Shown: positions 35,448 to 44,602, counted from the stretch's first letter. The stretch: DNA of 64,000 nt from Nocardia nova (GCF_002933465.1 NZ_PSZE01000002.1:124001-188000); one strand, 5' to 3'. Notes: a model not told the origin generated them from the sequence alone. Numbers and translations are program-made.

Positions 35448-37121
35448 CTACGGCGTGGTCAGTGCGTGGTTGACGGCGGTGCCGAAGCTCATGTCGTCGG
35501 AGGTGCTGACCTTGGTGTAGGTGCCGCCGGTCTTCTGGGCCAGATTCTGCAAAGCCTGGGCGCCCTGGCCGCCCACGACGATCACGTCCACCCGCACCGG
35601 ATGCGCGGCATCGGCGGCGCCGGTGATATCGGCGATCAGTTGGTCCCCGGTCACCGAGGAATTGTCGTTGGGGCCGCCGGTGATGAGCAGGACCGAATTC
35701 GTCTTTCCCGGGGAATAGTTCTTCACCGCGCTGCGATAGGCGGCCTCGAGCGAGGGGTAAGTGCGGTCGGTGCTCGAACCGGCGAGCGTGACATTGCCCA
35801 GGGCCGTGGACAATTCGGTGCGGTGCTGCGGCGTGAGTGCCTGGGTGGGCGCGACCATCCGGTAGGGATTGCCGTCGGTCAATTGGTTGGCGTAGATCCA
35901 GGCGCCGGCACCGAAATCCGGCGGCATGGTGTCGAGGGTCGACTGGACCGCGGCGAGCGTGTTGTTCAACCGTGACATCGAACCGTCGTTGGGAGCCATC
36001 GCCGCCGAGGTGTCGATGAGAATCGTGGCCTGTACGCCCAGCACCGGATGGGCGAGCACCGACTGCACCCGATCGAGGACCGACTTCGCCGGCACCGCGG
36101 CGGGTGTGGCGGCCGCGGCGTCGAATCCGTTGTCGGTGAACAGCTTCTGTTGTTCGGGGGCACGCAGGAAGTCGGCGAACATGCCGGCCGCGAGGTTCTG
36201 GGTCTTGTCGACCCAGCTTCCGGTGAGCATCGCGGCGGGGTGATCGGCGGCCGGCGCGGCACCGGTCGGATGGAGCAGCGCGACGCTCGGCCGAGCCTTG
36301 GCTTGCTGCTCGGTAACTGCTACGGCATGGATAGGAGAGTTGGGACCTTGTGCGGAATCGGCGACCGCCGCCAGCGCGGAGGCGGTGTCACCGGATTCCG
36401 GTGCGTCGGCGGCCAATCCGGAGATGGCGGCGACGACCTGACCGGACGCGGCGGACTCATCGGTCAGCGGATCGGAGCCGGAGACGGCTGACCCGACCGC
36501 CACCGCGGCGGCCAGCGAATCGTCACCCGGGGGCATCGCCATCCGCAGCGGACCCCACTTGCCGAGGCCGATATCGCCGAGCGACCCGCGCTGCAGCCGC
36601 GCCAGATCCGACCAGCTGAGGTTGGCCTTTTCCATCGCTTGCGCCAGGGGGCCGGGCGCGGCCACCGCGATCGGGCTGACGGCGATCGAGGCGGGCGTGC
36701 CCTGGACCAGTCCTGGCACCCGCATCTGCTCGACCGCGCGCGAAGAACTCGGAATCCAGAGACCGGGTTGCGGGCCCAGCTTGGCGTCCCAGTTCGGTGC
36801 GGTGAGCCCGGCCACCATCGCGGCGGTGGTCCGTTCGGTGACGGAGACCTTCGCGCAGTGGTCGCGCACCTGGGGGTGTGTGGCGTTGTAGCGATCGGCG
36901 GCGGCGCGCACGGGAGCGGCGATATCGGGATCGACGGTGACGGCAAGGGTCACCGGGCCCTCGATGCACTGGCCGGCGGCGCTGCGGTTCTCCGATGCCG
37001 AACGATTGCTGAGCCAGAACCAACCGACGACCGCCACGATCAGCAGCAGGACCGCTACCACGGTGATAACCAAACCTTTGCTGACGCCCCGTGATCCGTC
37101 CGCGCTGCGATGTGTGCCCAC
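35448..37121 (-). CDS. Membrane-anchored substrate-binding/VWA-domain protein
   Basis: A 557-residue extracytoplasmic protein. After a short cytoplasmic start, a transmembrane segment (LVITVVAVLLLIVAVVGWFW) anchors it. Residues ~50-330 look like a periplasmic solute-binding fold (VTLAVTVDPDIAAPVRAAAD, PGLWIPSSSRAVEQMRV, GMFADFLRAPEQQKLFTDNG). The C-terminal von Willebrand A domain has ATILIDTSAAMAPNDGSMSR with a modified DxSxS MIDAS (DTSAA), and VLLITGGPNDNSSVTGDQLI. A GTG at 37121 is a likely start (GTHRSADGSRGV); an ATG seven codons upstream is the alternative. Similar mycobacterial genes are of unknown function. Metal binding by the altered MIDAS is doubtful. Confidence 0.8.
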   Translation of the reverse strand: MGTHRSADGSRGVSKGLVITVVAVLLLIVAVVGWFWLSNRSASENRSAAGQCIEGPVTLAVTVDPDIAAPVRAAADRYNATHPQVRDHCAKVSVTERTTAAMVAGLTAPNWDAKLGPQPGLWIPSSSRAVEQMRVPGLVQGTPASIAVSPIAVAAPGPLAQAMEKANLSWSDLARLQRGSLGDIGLGKWGPLRMAMPPGDDSLAAAVAVGSAVSGSDPLTDESAASGQVVAAISGLAADAPESGDTASALAAVADSAQGPNSPIHAVAVTEQQAKARPSVALLHPTGAAPAADHPAAMLTGSWVDKTQNLAAGMFADFLRAPEQQKLFTDNGFDAAAATPAAVPAKSVLDRVQSVLAHPVLGVQATILIDTSAAMAPNDGSMSRLNNTLAAVQSTLDTMPPDFGAGAWIYANQLTDGNPYRMVAPTQALTPQHRTELSTALGNVTLAGSSTDRTYPSLEAAYRSAVKNYSPGKTNSVLLITGGPNDNSSVTGDQLIADITGAADAAHPVRVDVIVVGGQGAQALQNLAQKTGGTYTKVSTSDDMSFGTAVNHALTTP

Positions 37122-37192
37122 GATTTTCCAGTGTATGGTCACGCGAAAACCGGCGCTTGACCAGGATCGGTCGAGCGCCGGGCGCTCGGATC

Positions 37193-37218
37193 GTGCGAGT
37201 GGCGTGGACCACTCGCAC
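37193..37218 (-). terminator. Hairpin terminator after the WhiB gene
   Basis: GTGCGAGTGG and CCACTCGCAC are perfect 10-base arms with loop CGTGGA. It starts ten bases beyond the WhiB stop codon on the minus strand. Confidence 0.75.
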
Positions 37219-37227
37219 GTGGCGTTC

Positions 37228-37488
37228 TCAGTCGCGGATCAGCGTGCCGCGGTCGAATTCGTGACCGCCCCACACACCGGACTGGCCGGTGGTGGCCGCG
37301 AACTCCGCGCACTGCCGGCGAATGGGGCAGCCGGCGCAGATTCCGCGCGCGTAGTCGAAGTCCTGCGACGGGTACGGGAACCAGGCATCGTGGTTCGGGT
37401 CACCCTTGCATGCGGCCTGTTCCCAGCTCTGTGTATCCGAGACCGGGAGCAGATCCACCAGGGTGAGTGCCGGAGCCGTAGTTGTCAT
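37228..37488 (-). CDS. WhiB-family iron-sulfur transcription factor
   Basis: An 86-residue WhiB-like protein. The four iron-sulfur ligands are Cys27, Cys51, Cys54 and Cys60 (in AACKGDP and GICAGCPIRRQCAEFA). The beta-turn GVWGG at 71-75 and the basic end HEFDRGTLIRD are also present. These proteins bind the major sigma factor region 4 and respond to redox or nitric oxide. The start at 37488 follows AAGGAGGG. Its WhiB subclass cannot be assigned with confidence; it resembles neither full-length WhiB2 nor WhiB7 (no AT-hook). Confidence 0.92.
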   Translation of the reverse strand: MTTTAPALTLVDLLPVSDTQSWEQAACKGDPNHDAWFPYPSQDFDYARGICAGCPIRRQCAEFAATTGQSGVWGGHEFDRGTLIRD

Positions 37489-37519
37489 ATCGGATCCCTC
37501 CTTCCTCGGGATATGCGGG

Positions 37520-37582
37520 TGTTCAGTGTGCACGGGCGGCTGTTCACTGTGCGCCGGTGGCTGTTCATTGTGTGCCGGTGGT
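37520..37582. repeat. 21-bp tandem repeat, three copies, overlapping the HNH gene's stop
   Basis: Units start at 37520 (TGTTCAGTGTGCACGGGCGGC), 37541 and 37562, each 21 bases with a few changes. The copy nearest the HNH gene contains its stop codon (37565-37567) and last codons. The others fill the gap up to the WhiB ribosome site. As with the repeat at 31091, the period is a multiple of three and the duplication covers a 3' gene end. Confidence 0.75.
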
Positions 37583-38125
37583 GACGAGGTCCTTCCAGAT
37601 CCGCCGCTGCCGCCGCTGCATGTCGGTGGGCGCCCTGGGTTCCCAGAGCAGTCGCATCCCGGCCTCGTCCGGGGTGCGGTCGGCCTTGCGGGTGTTGCAC
37701 GGTCCGCAGGCGGCGATCAGGTTGTTCCAGGTGTTGGGTCCGCCCCGGCTGCGGGGGCGGATGTGATCGACGGTGCGCGCCCAGCCGGCGCAGTATCCGC
37801 ACCGATGACGGTCCCGCCGCAGCACGCCCGCGAGGGTGGCCCGACTCTCGTCGTGCACGAGCACGCTGTGCTCGAGGTAGACGTAGCGCAGCAGCCGAAT
37901 CGTCTGCGGCAGAGCGATTTCCAGATGCTTGGAGCGAATCGGGAAATGCGGTTGCCGCTCGGCCACGGTCTCGGCGGTACCGCTGATCACCAGCACCACC
38001 GCGCGATCGGCGCCGATATCGGTCAGCGCCTCGTAGGAGGCGTTGAGGACCAGTACCGGTGCGTGTATCCAGTTGTCGGGAGCGAGGGGTCTTTCGGCGT
38101 GACGAGACAGCATGGGAGTCACCAT
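37565..38125 (-). CDS. HNH endonuclease-fold protein
   Basis: A 186-residue protein. The N-terminal ~95 residues (VLVLNASYEALTDIGADRAV, VLVISGTAETVAERQPHFPI) form the domain usually found before HNH nucleases of this group. The HNH motif is RCGYCAGWARTVDHIRPRSR, followed by TWNNLIAACGPCNTRKADRT, with two CxxC zinc pairs and the catalytic His in VDHI. This class is common in actinobacteria and not tied to restriction or phage genes; the DNA target is unknown. Starts at 38125 (MVTPMLSRH) and 38113 are both possible; neither has a good ribosome site. It ends in a 21-base repeat. Confidence 0.85.
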   Translation of the reverse strand: MVTPMLSRHAERPLAPDNWIHAPVLVLNASYEALTDIGADRAVVLVISGTAETVAERQPHFPIRSKHLEIALPQTIRLLRYVYLEHSVLVHDESRATLAGVLRRDRHRCGYCAGWARTVDHIRPRSRGGPNTWNNLIAACGPCNTRKADRTPDEAGMRLLWEPRAPTDMQRRQRRIWKDLVTTGTQ

Positions 38126-38166
38126 GTTTCGTGAAAGGCGGAACGAGAGGGAAGACGGGGAGTCGG

Positions 38167-38298
38167 TCAGGCCTGCTGGAAGAGGGGGCCGGATTTCCGA
38201 TCGGCGTGCCGCAGAATGTGCTGCGACAGCTCGATACCGGTCGAAAGACGCTGCCCGGCAGGACTGTTCATCTCGTCGCGCATATTCTTCGGATACAT
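38167..38298 (-). CDS. Small 43-residue protein, unknown
   Basis: A short frame, MYPKNMRDEMNSPAGQRLST followed by GIELSQHILRHADRKSGPLF and QQA, begins at an ATG preceded by AGGAGGTGG, a very strong ribosome site. The sequence is hydrophilic with an amphipathic C-terminal helix. It lies 42 bases upstream of the HNH gene on the same strand and could be co-transcribed. No family is recognised. The ribosome site is the main argument. Confidence 0.5.
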   Translation of the reverse strand: MYPKNMRDEMNSPAGQRLSTGIELSQHILRHADRKSGPLFQQA

Positions 38299-38460
38299 CG
38301 GCCACCTCCTCCTTCCCGTTACTCGTCGAGTGGCCCTGCCGTGCCGGCGGGACCGGTTGATCATCGCTGTCATGGTGACACAGCGTTACCGCCGTTGTCG
38401 GGTCATTTTTTTCGCTGCCGCAGACGATCCGGCGGCGCGTTAAACCCCCTGGTGCGGTGA

Positions 38461-38735
38461 TTACAGCACCGGTGGTACTCGAACTATTCCCGTCGCGGCC
38501 AACAGCGGGTGTGCGCTCGGCCACGGACCGCCCGGCCTGCCGATGCGGTGCATGAAGGTTCCCGCACCGGTCTCGCCGAAGTCGGCGGCGTCGGCCTGCG
38601 ACTTCCATCCCATCGCACACAGATCGCCGACGACAACCTGATGCCCGGCGCTCCGAAGGTGTCGCACCGCAACATCTTTGAGAGATCCGGTGAGCGAATC
38701 GGTTCGGGATGCGCATAGACGATCAGAATTCGCAA
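38461..38735 (-). pseudogene. Remnant of a flavodoxin-fold NAD(P)H:quinone oxidoreductase
   Basis: From a TTG at 38735 the frame gives RILIVYAHPEP, the usual first strand of the NQO/KefF family. The next family segment, SLTGSLKDVAVRHLRSAGHQ then VVVGDLCAMGWKSQADAADF, is one frame over: at about 38700 one G is missing (HPEP-DSLTGS restored by adding it). After ADFGE the sequence leaves the family and stops at 38461, losing the flavin and active-site parts (about 150 residues). It is a decayed gene next to glcB. Confidence 0.7.
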
Positions 38736-38807
38736 ATGTGGCGACAACGGTCCGATACCACCCCGCATTCCCGCACCCCAACACCGGGCGGAGAGGGCCG
38801 GACGCGA

Positions 38808-38842
38808 CGCAGCCCCGGTCGCATGATGCGACCGGGGCTGCG
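38808..38842 (-). terminator. Perfect hairpin terminator after glcB
   Basis: CGCAGCCCCGGTCGCA and TGCGACCGGGGCTGCG are perfect 16-base arms around TGA. It lies 43 bases past the glcB stop on the minus strand. Confidence 0.85.
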
Positions 38843-38884
38843 ACGTCGGACGTTCGCCGCGACGGGGTCGCGACGAGTGCCGGA

Positions 38885-41068
38885 TCAGCCCTTCGCGGCG
38901 AGCGCCTTCGCCTCACGGCGGCGGCGGTGCAGGATGGGCTCGGTGTAGCCGTTGGGCTGGCGGGTGCCTTCCAGGATCAGTTCCTTGGCGGCCTGGAAGG
39001 CGACGCTGCCGGCGAAGTCGGGGGCCATGGGCTTGTAGGCGGCGTCGCCGGCGTTCTGCCGGTCCACGACGGGCGCCATCCGCTCCAGGCTTTCGACGAT
39101 CTGCTCCGCGGTGACGATGCCGTGGCGCAGCCAGTTCGCCATCAGCTGGCTCGAAATGCGCAGGGTCGCACGGTCTTCCATGAGCGCGACATCGTTGATG
39201 TCGGGCACCTTGGAGCAGCCGACGCCCTGATCGATCCAGCGGACCACGTAGCCCAGGATGGACTGCGAGTTGTTGTCCAACTCGTTGCGGATCTCCTCGG
39301 CCGACCAGTCGGTGTCGGCGGCCAGCGGGATCTCCAGGATCTGGTCGACGGTGGCGCGCGGGCCGCCCTTGGCGATCTCGGCCTGCCGCTTGAACACGTC
39401 CACCAGGTGGTAGTGGGTAGCGTGCAGGGTGGCGGCGGTCGGGGAGGGCACCCAGGCGGTGGTGGCGCCGGCGCGCGGGTGGCCGATCTTCTGCTCGAGC
39501 ATGTCGTGCATCAGATCCGGCATGGCCCACATGCCCTTACCGATCTGCGCCTTGTGCGGCAGGCCGGTGGTCAGGCCCGTGTCGACGTTCCAGTCCTCGT
39601 AGGCCAGGATCCACTGCTGCTTCTTCATCTCGGCCTTGCGGATCATCGCGCCGGCCTCCATGGAGGTGTGGATCTCGTCGCCGGTGCGGTCCAGGAAGCC
39701 GGTGTTGATGAACACCACGCGGTCCTTCGCGGCCGCGATGCAGGCCTTGAGGTTGACCGTGGTGCGGCGTTCCTCGTCCATGATGCCGACCTTGAGAGTG
39801 TTGCGGGGCAGCCCCAGCACATCTTCGACACGGCCGAACAGCTCGTTGGCGAAGGCGACCTCGTCGGGGCCGTGCATCTTCGGCTTCACGATGTAGACCG
39901 AACCCGTGCGCGAGTTGCTGACCTTGGCGTTGCCGTTGAGCGAGTGGACCGCGATCAGCGAGGTGATCAGGCCGTCGAGGATGCCCTCGGGCACCTCGTT
40001 GCCCGCCGCGTCGAGGATCGCGTCGGAGGTCATCAGGTGGCCCACGTTGCGGACGAACAGCAGCGAGCGGCCGTGCAGGACCACGTCGTTGCCGTCGAGG
40101 CCGGTGTACACGCGGTCCGGGTTCATGGTGCGGGTGAAGGTCTTGCCGCCCTTGCTGACCTCTTCGGCCAGATCGCCCTTCATCAGGCCCAGCCAGTTGT
40201 GGTAGCAGAGCACCTTGTCCTCGGCGTCGACCGCGGCGACCGAGTCCTCGAAGTCCATGATCGTGGTGACCGCGGACTCGAGCACGACGTCCTTGACGCC
40301 CGCGTCGTCGGTCTTGCCGATCGGCGATTCCGGGTCGATCTGGATGTCGATGTGCAAACCGTTGTGGCGCAGCAGGATCGAGCTCGGCGCGGACGGGTCG
40401 CCCAGGTAGCCGACCAGGGCCGAGGAATCGGCCAGCCCGATGTCGGTGCCGTCCTCGAGGGTGACCTCGAGTTCACCGTCGACGATCTTGTATGCCTTCG
40501 AGCCGACGTGCGAGCCGGTGATCAGCGGCACCGCGTCATCGAGGAAGTTGCGCGCCCACTCGATGACCTTGTCGCCGCGGACCTTGTTGTAGCTGGTGCC
40601 CTTCTCCGCGCCGCCCGCCTCGGAGATGGCGTCGGTGCCGTAGAGCGCGTCGTAGAGCGAGCCCCAGCGCGCGTTGGCGGCGTTGATGGCGAAGCGCGCG
40701 TTGCTCACCGGCACGACCAGCTGCGGACCGGCGGTGGTGGCGATCTCGTCGTCGACGTTCTGGGTGCCGATCGCGAAATCGGCGGGCTCCTCGCGCAGGT
40801 AGCCGATCTCGGCGAGGAACTTCTTGTAGGCGGCCTTGTCGTAGCCGGTGCCCGGGTTCTCGGCGTGCCAGGCATCCAACTTGCCCTGGATCTCGTCGCG
40901 TTCGGCCAGCAGGGCGCGGTTGCGGGGAGCGAGGTCGTTGATGACGCTCTCCGCACCGGTCCAGAACGCGGCGGAATCTACGCCGGAGCCGGGGAGCGCC
41001 TCGTTCTCCACGAAATCGTGAAGAACCTTGGCCACCTGGAGCCCGCCGACCTGAATCCGCTCTGTCAT
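38885..41068 (-). CDS. glcB: Malate synthase G
   Basis: A 727-residue enzyme that condenses glyoxylate with acetyl-CoA to malate, the second glyoxylate-shunt step needed on acetate, fatty acids and sterols. The start [20 protein letters not shown] is that of the mycobacterial enzyme. Active-site parts seen: [70 protein letters not shown] and [15 protein letters not shown]. The catalytic base Asp is in the C-terminal [20 protein letters not shown] and [10 protein letters not shown] region. Length is normal for type G. In M. tuberculosis it lies in the same conserved block (Rv1837c). A hairpin ends the transcript. Confidence 0.96.
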   Translation of the reverse strand: MTERIQVGGLQVAKVLHDFVENEALPGSGVDSAAFWTGAESVINDLAPRNRALLAERDEIQGKLDAWHAENPGTGYDKAAYKKFLAEIGYLREEPADFAIGTQNVDDEIATTAGPQLVVPVSNARFAINAANARWGSLYDALYGTDAISEAGGAEKGTSYNKVRGDKVIEWARNFLDDAVPLITGSHVGSKAYKIVDGELEVTLEDGTDIGLADSSALVGYLGDPSAPSSILLRHNGLHIDIQIDPESPIGKTDDAGVKDVVLESAVTTIMDFEDSVAAVDAEDKVLCYHNWLGLMKGDLAEEVSKGGKTFTRTMNPDRVYTGLDGNDVVLHGRSLLFVRNVGHLMTSDAILDAAGNEVPEGILDGLITSLIAVHSLNGNAKVSNSRTGSVYIVKPKMHGPDEVAFANELFGRVEDVLGLPRNTLKVGIMDEERRTTVNLKACIAAAKDRVVFINTGFLDRTGDEIHTSMEAGAMIRKAEMKKQQWILAYEDWNVDTGLTTGLPHKAQIGKGMWAMPDLMHDMLEQKIGHPRAGATTAWVPSPTAATLHATHYHLVDVFKRQAEIAKGGPRATVDQILEIPLAADTDWSAEEIRNELDNNSQSILGYVVRWIDQGVGCSKVPDINDVALMEDRATLRISSQLMANWLRHGIVTAEQIVESLERMAPVVDRQNAGDAAYKPMAPDFAGSVAFQAAKELILEGTRQPNGYTEPILHRRRREAKALAAKG

Positions 41069-41118
41069 CTACTGCCTCATTTCGAGAAAGCCGGATGGAA
41101 AAAGTACGCCTGTCATGT

Positions 41119-41130
41119 TACCCATGGGTA
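41119..41130. promoter_or_regulatory. Palindrome upstream of glcB
   Basis: TACCCATGGGTA is a perfect 12-base palindrome 51-62 bases before the glcB start, flanked by GTTAC-like direct copies (GTTACCCATGGGTAGTTAC). It is a candidate operator for acetate or carbon control. The remaining 41131-41328 interval shows nothing else I can name. Confidence 0.45.
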
Positions 41131-41328
41131 GTTACGTGGTCGCGGTCGGCATCGATCGAGCAGGCCCGATTGTATCGTGGGCCACAACTGCGGTCGGCTG
41201 CCCTGGGTCGCCTCCGGCCCGGGAACCCGGCGGTGCCCGTAGGCGCCGCGGTTGCCGGTCCGGAGAGGGGTGACCTCGCCGGCACGTTTCCGTGGAGCCG
41301 GCGTAATGGGGGGCGGGTTCCGGATCGA

Positions 41329-42411
41329 TTACGCCGTTCGGGCGAGCGGCGCGGGTTCGTGCGCCGGATGCGAAAGGCGTGCGGGCCGGGGGAGTGTCGC
41401 CAGGAGTAGTCCGCCCACGGCCCAGCAGCTCAGCACCACGAGTGCCGCTGCCGAGCCCGAGCCGCCGAAATAGGCGGTCGAGCGCAGCGCGGTGGCGGCC
41501 GCCCCGGGTGGGAGCAGGGTGCCCAGGGTGCCCCAGCCGGTCGGCAGCAGTTCCGGTGCGGACATGGCGCCGGAGAGTGGAATGCCCAGTGCGACAAAGG
41601 TTGCCGCGCCCAAGCCGAGCCCGGCGAGTCCGAGCACGGCGCGCAGGCCGAGCAGTGCGAGTGTGGTCGCGCCGATTGCCAGGGCGACGACTCCCGCGTT
41701 GGCGAGGTAATTTCCGGTCAGCACGTCGAGCCAGGTCTGCAGTACGGCGGTGACGGCGAATCCGGCGATGAGTGCGACGGCCACGGCCGCGCCGATCCGG
41801 GCGCTGCGGCCCAGCGTCAGCAGTGACAGGGCGCCGCCGGCCAACAGGCCGCCGATGACCATGGGGACCAGGGTGAGGCCGAATACCGCGCCGTGCGGGT
41901 CGGCGGCCGGTGTTGCGACCACATCGGTGACCACTGGAGTCGGCGAAAGCTGTTGCGGTATCGAGCTGGTGGGCGCGGGTTGGCCCGCGGCAGGACTACC
42001 GGGCTGTTGCGACTGCCCGGAATTCGTCTGCGGCGCAGCGGTTTGCATTCGTTGGCTCATGCTCCGGGCGGCTTCGCTCAGGGCTTGGGCGACCGCCGGA
42101 CCGGCTGCCGAGGCGGTCAGTACCTCCGGTCCGTTCGCGCCGATCACGATGGCGCCGTAGATATCGCGATCCTCGATGGCCTGAACGGCCATCGTGCGGT
42201 CGGGGTATGTCGTCGTATCGATCGCCGAATTGCCGAGGGTGCCGAGCCCCTGGCGTACCTGTTCGATGGCGGGGGCTGGACCGGCCACGCCGACCGGGAG
42301 GTGGCGTGGGGACAGGTTGCTGGTCGGCCAGGCGAAGGCCGTGACCAGCACGGTGATCAGGGCGGACAGGGCCAGAACCGGTCCGAGAACGGTGGCGGGC
42401 GACGGTCGCAT
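41329..42411 (-). CDS. Polytopic membrane protein (ABC-2/YhgE-Pip-like)
   Basis: A 360-residue membrane protein. It has one N-terminal helix (VLGPVLALSALITVLVTAFA), an external domain of about 130 residues with a Gln/Pro/Ser-rich part (PTSSIPQQLSPTPVVTDVVA), then five helices (LTLVPMVIGGLLAGGALSLL, LRAVLGLAGLGLGAATFVAL, SAAALVVLSCWAVGGLLLA). The late LPTGWGTLGTLLPPGAAATA is typical of YhgE/Pip and ABC-2 permease-like proteins. No ATPase is adjacent. The ATG at 42411 is chosen over one upstream inside the operator region. It is divergent from a TetR gene whose operators lie between them, so it may be an efflux or envelope-stress protein. Confidence 0.75.
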   Translation of the reverse strand: MRPSPATVLGPVLALSALITVLVTAFAWPTSNLSPRHLPVGVAGPAPAIEQVRQGLGTLGNSAIDTTTYPDRTMAVQAIEDRDIYGAIVIGANGPEVLTASAAGPAVAQALSEAARSMSQRMQTAAPQTNSGQSQQPGSPAAGQPAPTSSIPQQLSPTPVVTDVVATPAADPHGAVFGLTLVPMVIGGLLAGGALSLLTLGRSARIGAAVAVALIAGFAVTAVLQTWLDVLTGNYLANAGVVALAIGATTLALLGLRAVLGLAGLGLGAATFVALGIPLSGAMSAPELLPTGWGTLGTLLPPGAAATALRSTAYFGGSGSAAALVVLSCWAVGGLLLATLPRPARLSHPAHEPAPLARTA

Positions 42412-42426
42412 CGCAACTCCAAAGAG

Positions 42427-42498
42427 AAGGAACGTTCTTTTTGTAACTCCGACCATGCGCCCGTCCAGGCGACATTGTCAAGAACGAACGTTCTTTTT
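42427..42498. promoter_or_regulatory. Two TetR-type operators in a divergent promoter
   Basis: AAGGAACGTTCTTT (42427-42440) and CGAACGTTCTTT (about 42486-42497) share the palindrome GAACGTTC and lie one in front of each divergent gene. The second is part of AAGAAC-GAAC-GTTCTT, perfect six-base arms. Two matching sites between a TetR gene and a membrane protein gene strongly suggest joint repression by that TetR. Confidence 0.75.
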
Positions 42499-42509
42499 AT
42501 GATGCGGTG

Positions 42510-43106
42510 ATGCCGCGACTGACCGAACAGCGTCGCACCGCCCGGCGCGACCAGCTCATCGCCGCCGCCGTGCGCTGTGTGGCCCGCGAGGGGTTCCACA
42601 AGACGACGATGTCCGCGGTGATCGCCGAATCGGGGATGTCGGCCGGGGCGGTCTATGGCTACTTCAAATCCAAGAACGACATCATCCGCGCGATCGCCGA
42701 TTCGGTCCTCGGCCGGATGACCGCGAATCTGGCGCGGCTCACCGAGGGGGCGACGCCGGTGGCGCCGATCGATGCGCTGGAGTCGATTCTCGGGCAGCTA
42801 GCGGACCTGGCTCGCGACGGTGATATTCCGCGCGTCGCGGTGCAGGCGTGGGCGGAGGCCGGGCGGGACGAGGTGGTGGCCGGGATCGTCCGGGAACGCC
42901 TGGCGCAGGTCCGGAGCGCCTGGCGGGAGTTGCTCCGGCGCGCCCGTGAGGACGGATTGCTCTCCGCCGCAGCCGATATCGACGCGCTCGCCCAGGTCAT
43001 GCTCGGCGCGATGATGGGTTTTCTGCAGCAGTACCTGCTGATGGGAGACGTCCGCCCAGATGTCTACGCTGCCGCCTATCGTAGTCTGGCGGGCGCTCGA
43101 GAGTAG
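42510..43106 (+). CDS. TetR-family regulator of the divergent membrane protein
   Basis: A 198-residue TetR protein. The DNA-binding domain reads RRDQLIAAAVRCVAREGFHK, TTMSAVIAESGMSAGAVYGY and FKSKNDIIRAIADSVLGRM. The C-terminal domain (TetR_C_6 or AcrR-like) includes IPRVAVQAWAEAGRDEVVAG. The ATG at 42510 is used; an ATG one codon earlier is equivalent. It most likely binds the two GAACGTTC sites upstream and represses itself and the divergent permease-like gene. Inducer unknown. Confidence 0.9.
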   Translation: MPRLTEQRRTARRDQLIAAAVRCVAREGFHKTTMSAVIAESGMSAGAVYGYFKSKNDIIRAIADSVLGRMTANLARLTEGATPVAPIDALESILGQLADLARDGDIPRVAVQAWAEAGRDEVVAGIVRERLAQVRSAWRELLRRAREDGLLSAAADIDALAQVMLGAMMGFLQQYLLMGDVRPDVYAAAYRSLAGARE

Positions 43107-43188
43107 GTGAACGATCGCGAGATTCGTCGCGGGCTCGCGGTATGCCATGGGTGGAATGTGGGAGGTGCTGCGCCGCAGGGGTTTCGGC

Positions 43189-43755
43189 TCAGGCGGGGCG
43201 TCGGCCGGTGCCATCGGGCAGCCAGGAGTTGCCCGGCCGATTCCATCCGCGGTCACGGATCATCCGGCGTGCGGCGCGGTGATTGCGGCCGATGAGCCGA
43301 TGGAGATACAACCGTCCTGCCAAGTGGTCGGTCTCGTGTTGCAGGCAGCGGGCAAGGTAGCCGGTGCCTTCGATCGTGACCGGCTCGCCGTGTACATCGA
43401 CGCCGGTGACCTTCGCCCAGTGGGCACGCCCGGTGGGGAACCATTCGCCTGGAACCGACAGGCAGCCCTCCAGGTCGTCTTCGGGATCGGGCATCGTTTC
43501 GGGAATCTCCGACGTCTCGAGCACCGGATTCACCACGTGACCGCGGTGGCGCACACCCTGATCGGTGAGGTCGTAGACGAAGACCGCCCGTGGATCGCCG
43601 ACCTGATTGGCCGCGACCGCCGCCCCGCGCGCCGCGGCATTGGTATCGAACAGATCATCGACGAACGCCGCCAGCTCGGCATCGAATGTGGTGACCGGCA
43701 CGGCGGGAGCGGCCAGGCGGGGATCGCCGGCGATGAGGATCGGTCGAATAGCCAT
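43189..43755 (-). CDS. def: Peptide deformylase
   Basis: A 188-residue metalloenzyme that removes the N-formyl group from new proteins. The three signatures are present: [12 protein letters not shown] at about 42-53 (motif 1, GxGxAAxQ-like with Ala-Ala changes), EGCLSVPG at 96-103 (motif 2, Cys98 as metal ligand) and QHETDHLAG at 139-147 (motif 3, HExxH). The altered motif 1 is typical of accessory actinobacterial deformylases. It is the second or additional def gene, probably, since the principal one usually neighbours other genes. The ATG at 43755 is preferred; the divergent PadR gene starts 47 bases away. Confidence 0.88.
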   Translation of the reverse strand: MAIRPILIAGDPRLAAPAVPVTTFDAELAAFVDDLFDTNAAARGAAVAANQVGDPRAVFVYDLTDQGVRHRGHVVNPVLETSEIPETMPDPEDDLEGCLSVPGEWFPTGRAHWAKVTGVDVHGEPVTIEGTGYLARCLQHETDHLAGRLYLHRLIGRNHRAARRMIRDRGWNRPGNSWLPDGTGRRPA

Positions 43756-43766
43756 ATCGGAGAGAG

Positions 43767-43782
43767 TACTCAAATACGAGTA
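43767..43782. promoter_or_regulatory. Inverted repeat in the def/PadR divergent promoter
   Basis: TACTC-AAATAC-GAGTA is a dyad with perfect 5-base arms, centred between the def and PadR starts. PadR regulators bind such short AT-centred repeats, so this is a candidate operator for both genes. Confidence 0.5.
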
Positions 43783-43801
43783 GTCGTGCGAGACTTGTCC
43801 G

Positions 43802-44347
43802 GTGAACGAAACCCGGCTCTTCGTCCTGGCTGCTCTCGCGAAACGCGGCCCGATGCACGGACATCAGCTGCGCCGCGACGCGCGCCTGGACCGCGCGGAC
43901 CTGTGGTCGCGAGTGAAACCGGGCTCGCTCTACGGCGCACTGCATCGCATGCAGGACGAGGGACTGATCCGGCCGCTGCGCACCGAACAACCCGGCGGTC
44001 TGCCCGCGCGCACGATCTACGAGATCACCGACGAGGGACGCCGCGAGTTGCGCGCCCTGCGCGACGAGGCGTTCACCGAGGTCGATATCCGGCCGGATCC
44101 GGTGGATCTGGCGCTCGCCGTGGGCGCCGACCTCGACCGTGAGGTGTTGCGGGGGTACCTGCAGGACCGGATCGCCGCCCTGCGTGCCCGCGAATCGGCG
44201 ATGGACCACCAGCTCGAACGGCGCTGGCCCGATCAGACCCGTGCCGACGACCTGATCGTGGAACACGCCAGGATGCGGCTGGGCGCCGAGATCGCCTGGC
44301 ACGAGCAGGTTCTCGCTGATCTCGACAAGCTTGACGAACGTCCCTGA
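43802..44347 (+). CDS. PadR-family transcriptional regulator
   Basis: A 181-residue PadR-type regulator with a GTG start. The winged helix reads [60 protein letters not shown] and [20 protein letters not shown]. The C-terminal Vir_C-like helices ([20 protein letters not shown]) serve dimerisation and ligand binding. PadR proteins repress their own gene and a transport or detoxification gene. It is divergent from peptide deformylase, with a dyad between them. Confidence 0.9.
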   Translation: MNETRLFVLAALAKRGPMHGHQLRRDARLDRADLWSRVKPGSLYGALHRMQDEGLIRPLRTEQPGGLPARTIYEITDEGRRELRALRDEAFTEVDIRPDPVDLALAVGADLDREVLRGYLQDRIAALRARESAMDHQLERRWPDQTRADDLIVEHARMRLGAEIAWHEQVLADLDKLDERP

Positions 44348-44363
44348 TCGGAACGGGTGACGG

Positions 44364-44570
44364 TTACCGCCGAGGCTCGACCCACAGCGCTTCGGACAGG
44401 ACGCACAGATCGCCCTTCGGTGTCGGAATGGCCACGCCGACAGTGTGTTTGCACCCCGAGGCGGCGATCGGCCAGGACCACATCAGGTGCTTCTCCCCGG
44501 CGCGAACCGGTTCGATGCGACGGGTGGTGAGGACGACCGTGTGGCGGGAGGTCGCCGAGCCGGCGGACAC
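44364..44570 (-). CDS. Small conserved-looking protein, unknown
   Basis: A 68-residue frame from a GTG at 44570: SAGSATSRHTVVLTTRRIEP, VRAGEKHLMWSWPIAASGCK, HTVGVAIPTPKGDLCVLSEA, LWVEPRR. Composition is natural for a folded small protein with beta strands; two cysteines are present. It begins 33 bases after the DUF305 stop, so it could be the third gene of that operon. No family is recognised. The ribosome site is weak. Confidence 0.45.
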   Translation of the reverse strand: MSAGSATSRHTVVLTTRRIEPVRAGEKHLMWSWPIAASGCKHTVGVAIPTPKGDLCVLSEALWVEPRR

Positions 44571-44602
44571 GGCAGTGGTGCGCCCTCGTCGCCGGAATCG
44601 GC

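Noticed and set aside
37565..38125. HNH protein as part of a defence island or homing element
   Set aside because: No methylase, restriction, toxin or intein features adjoin; neighbours are WhiB, a small frame and glcB.
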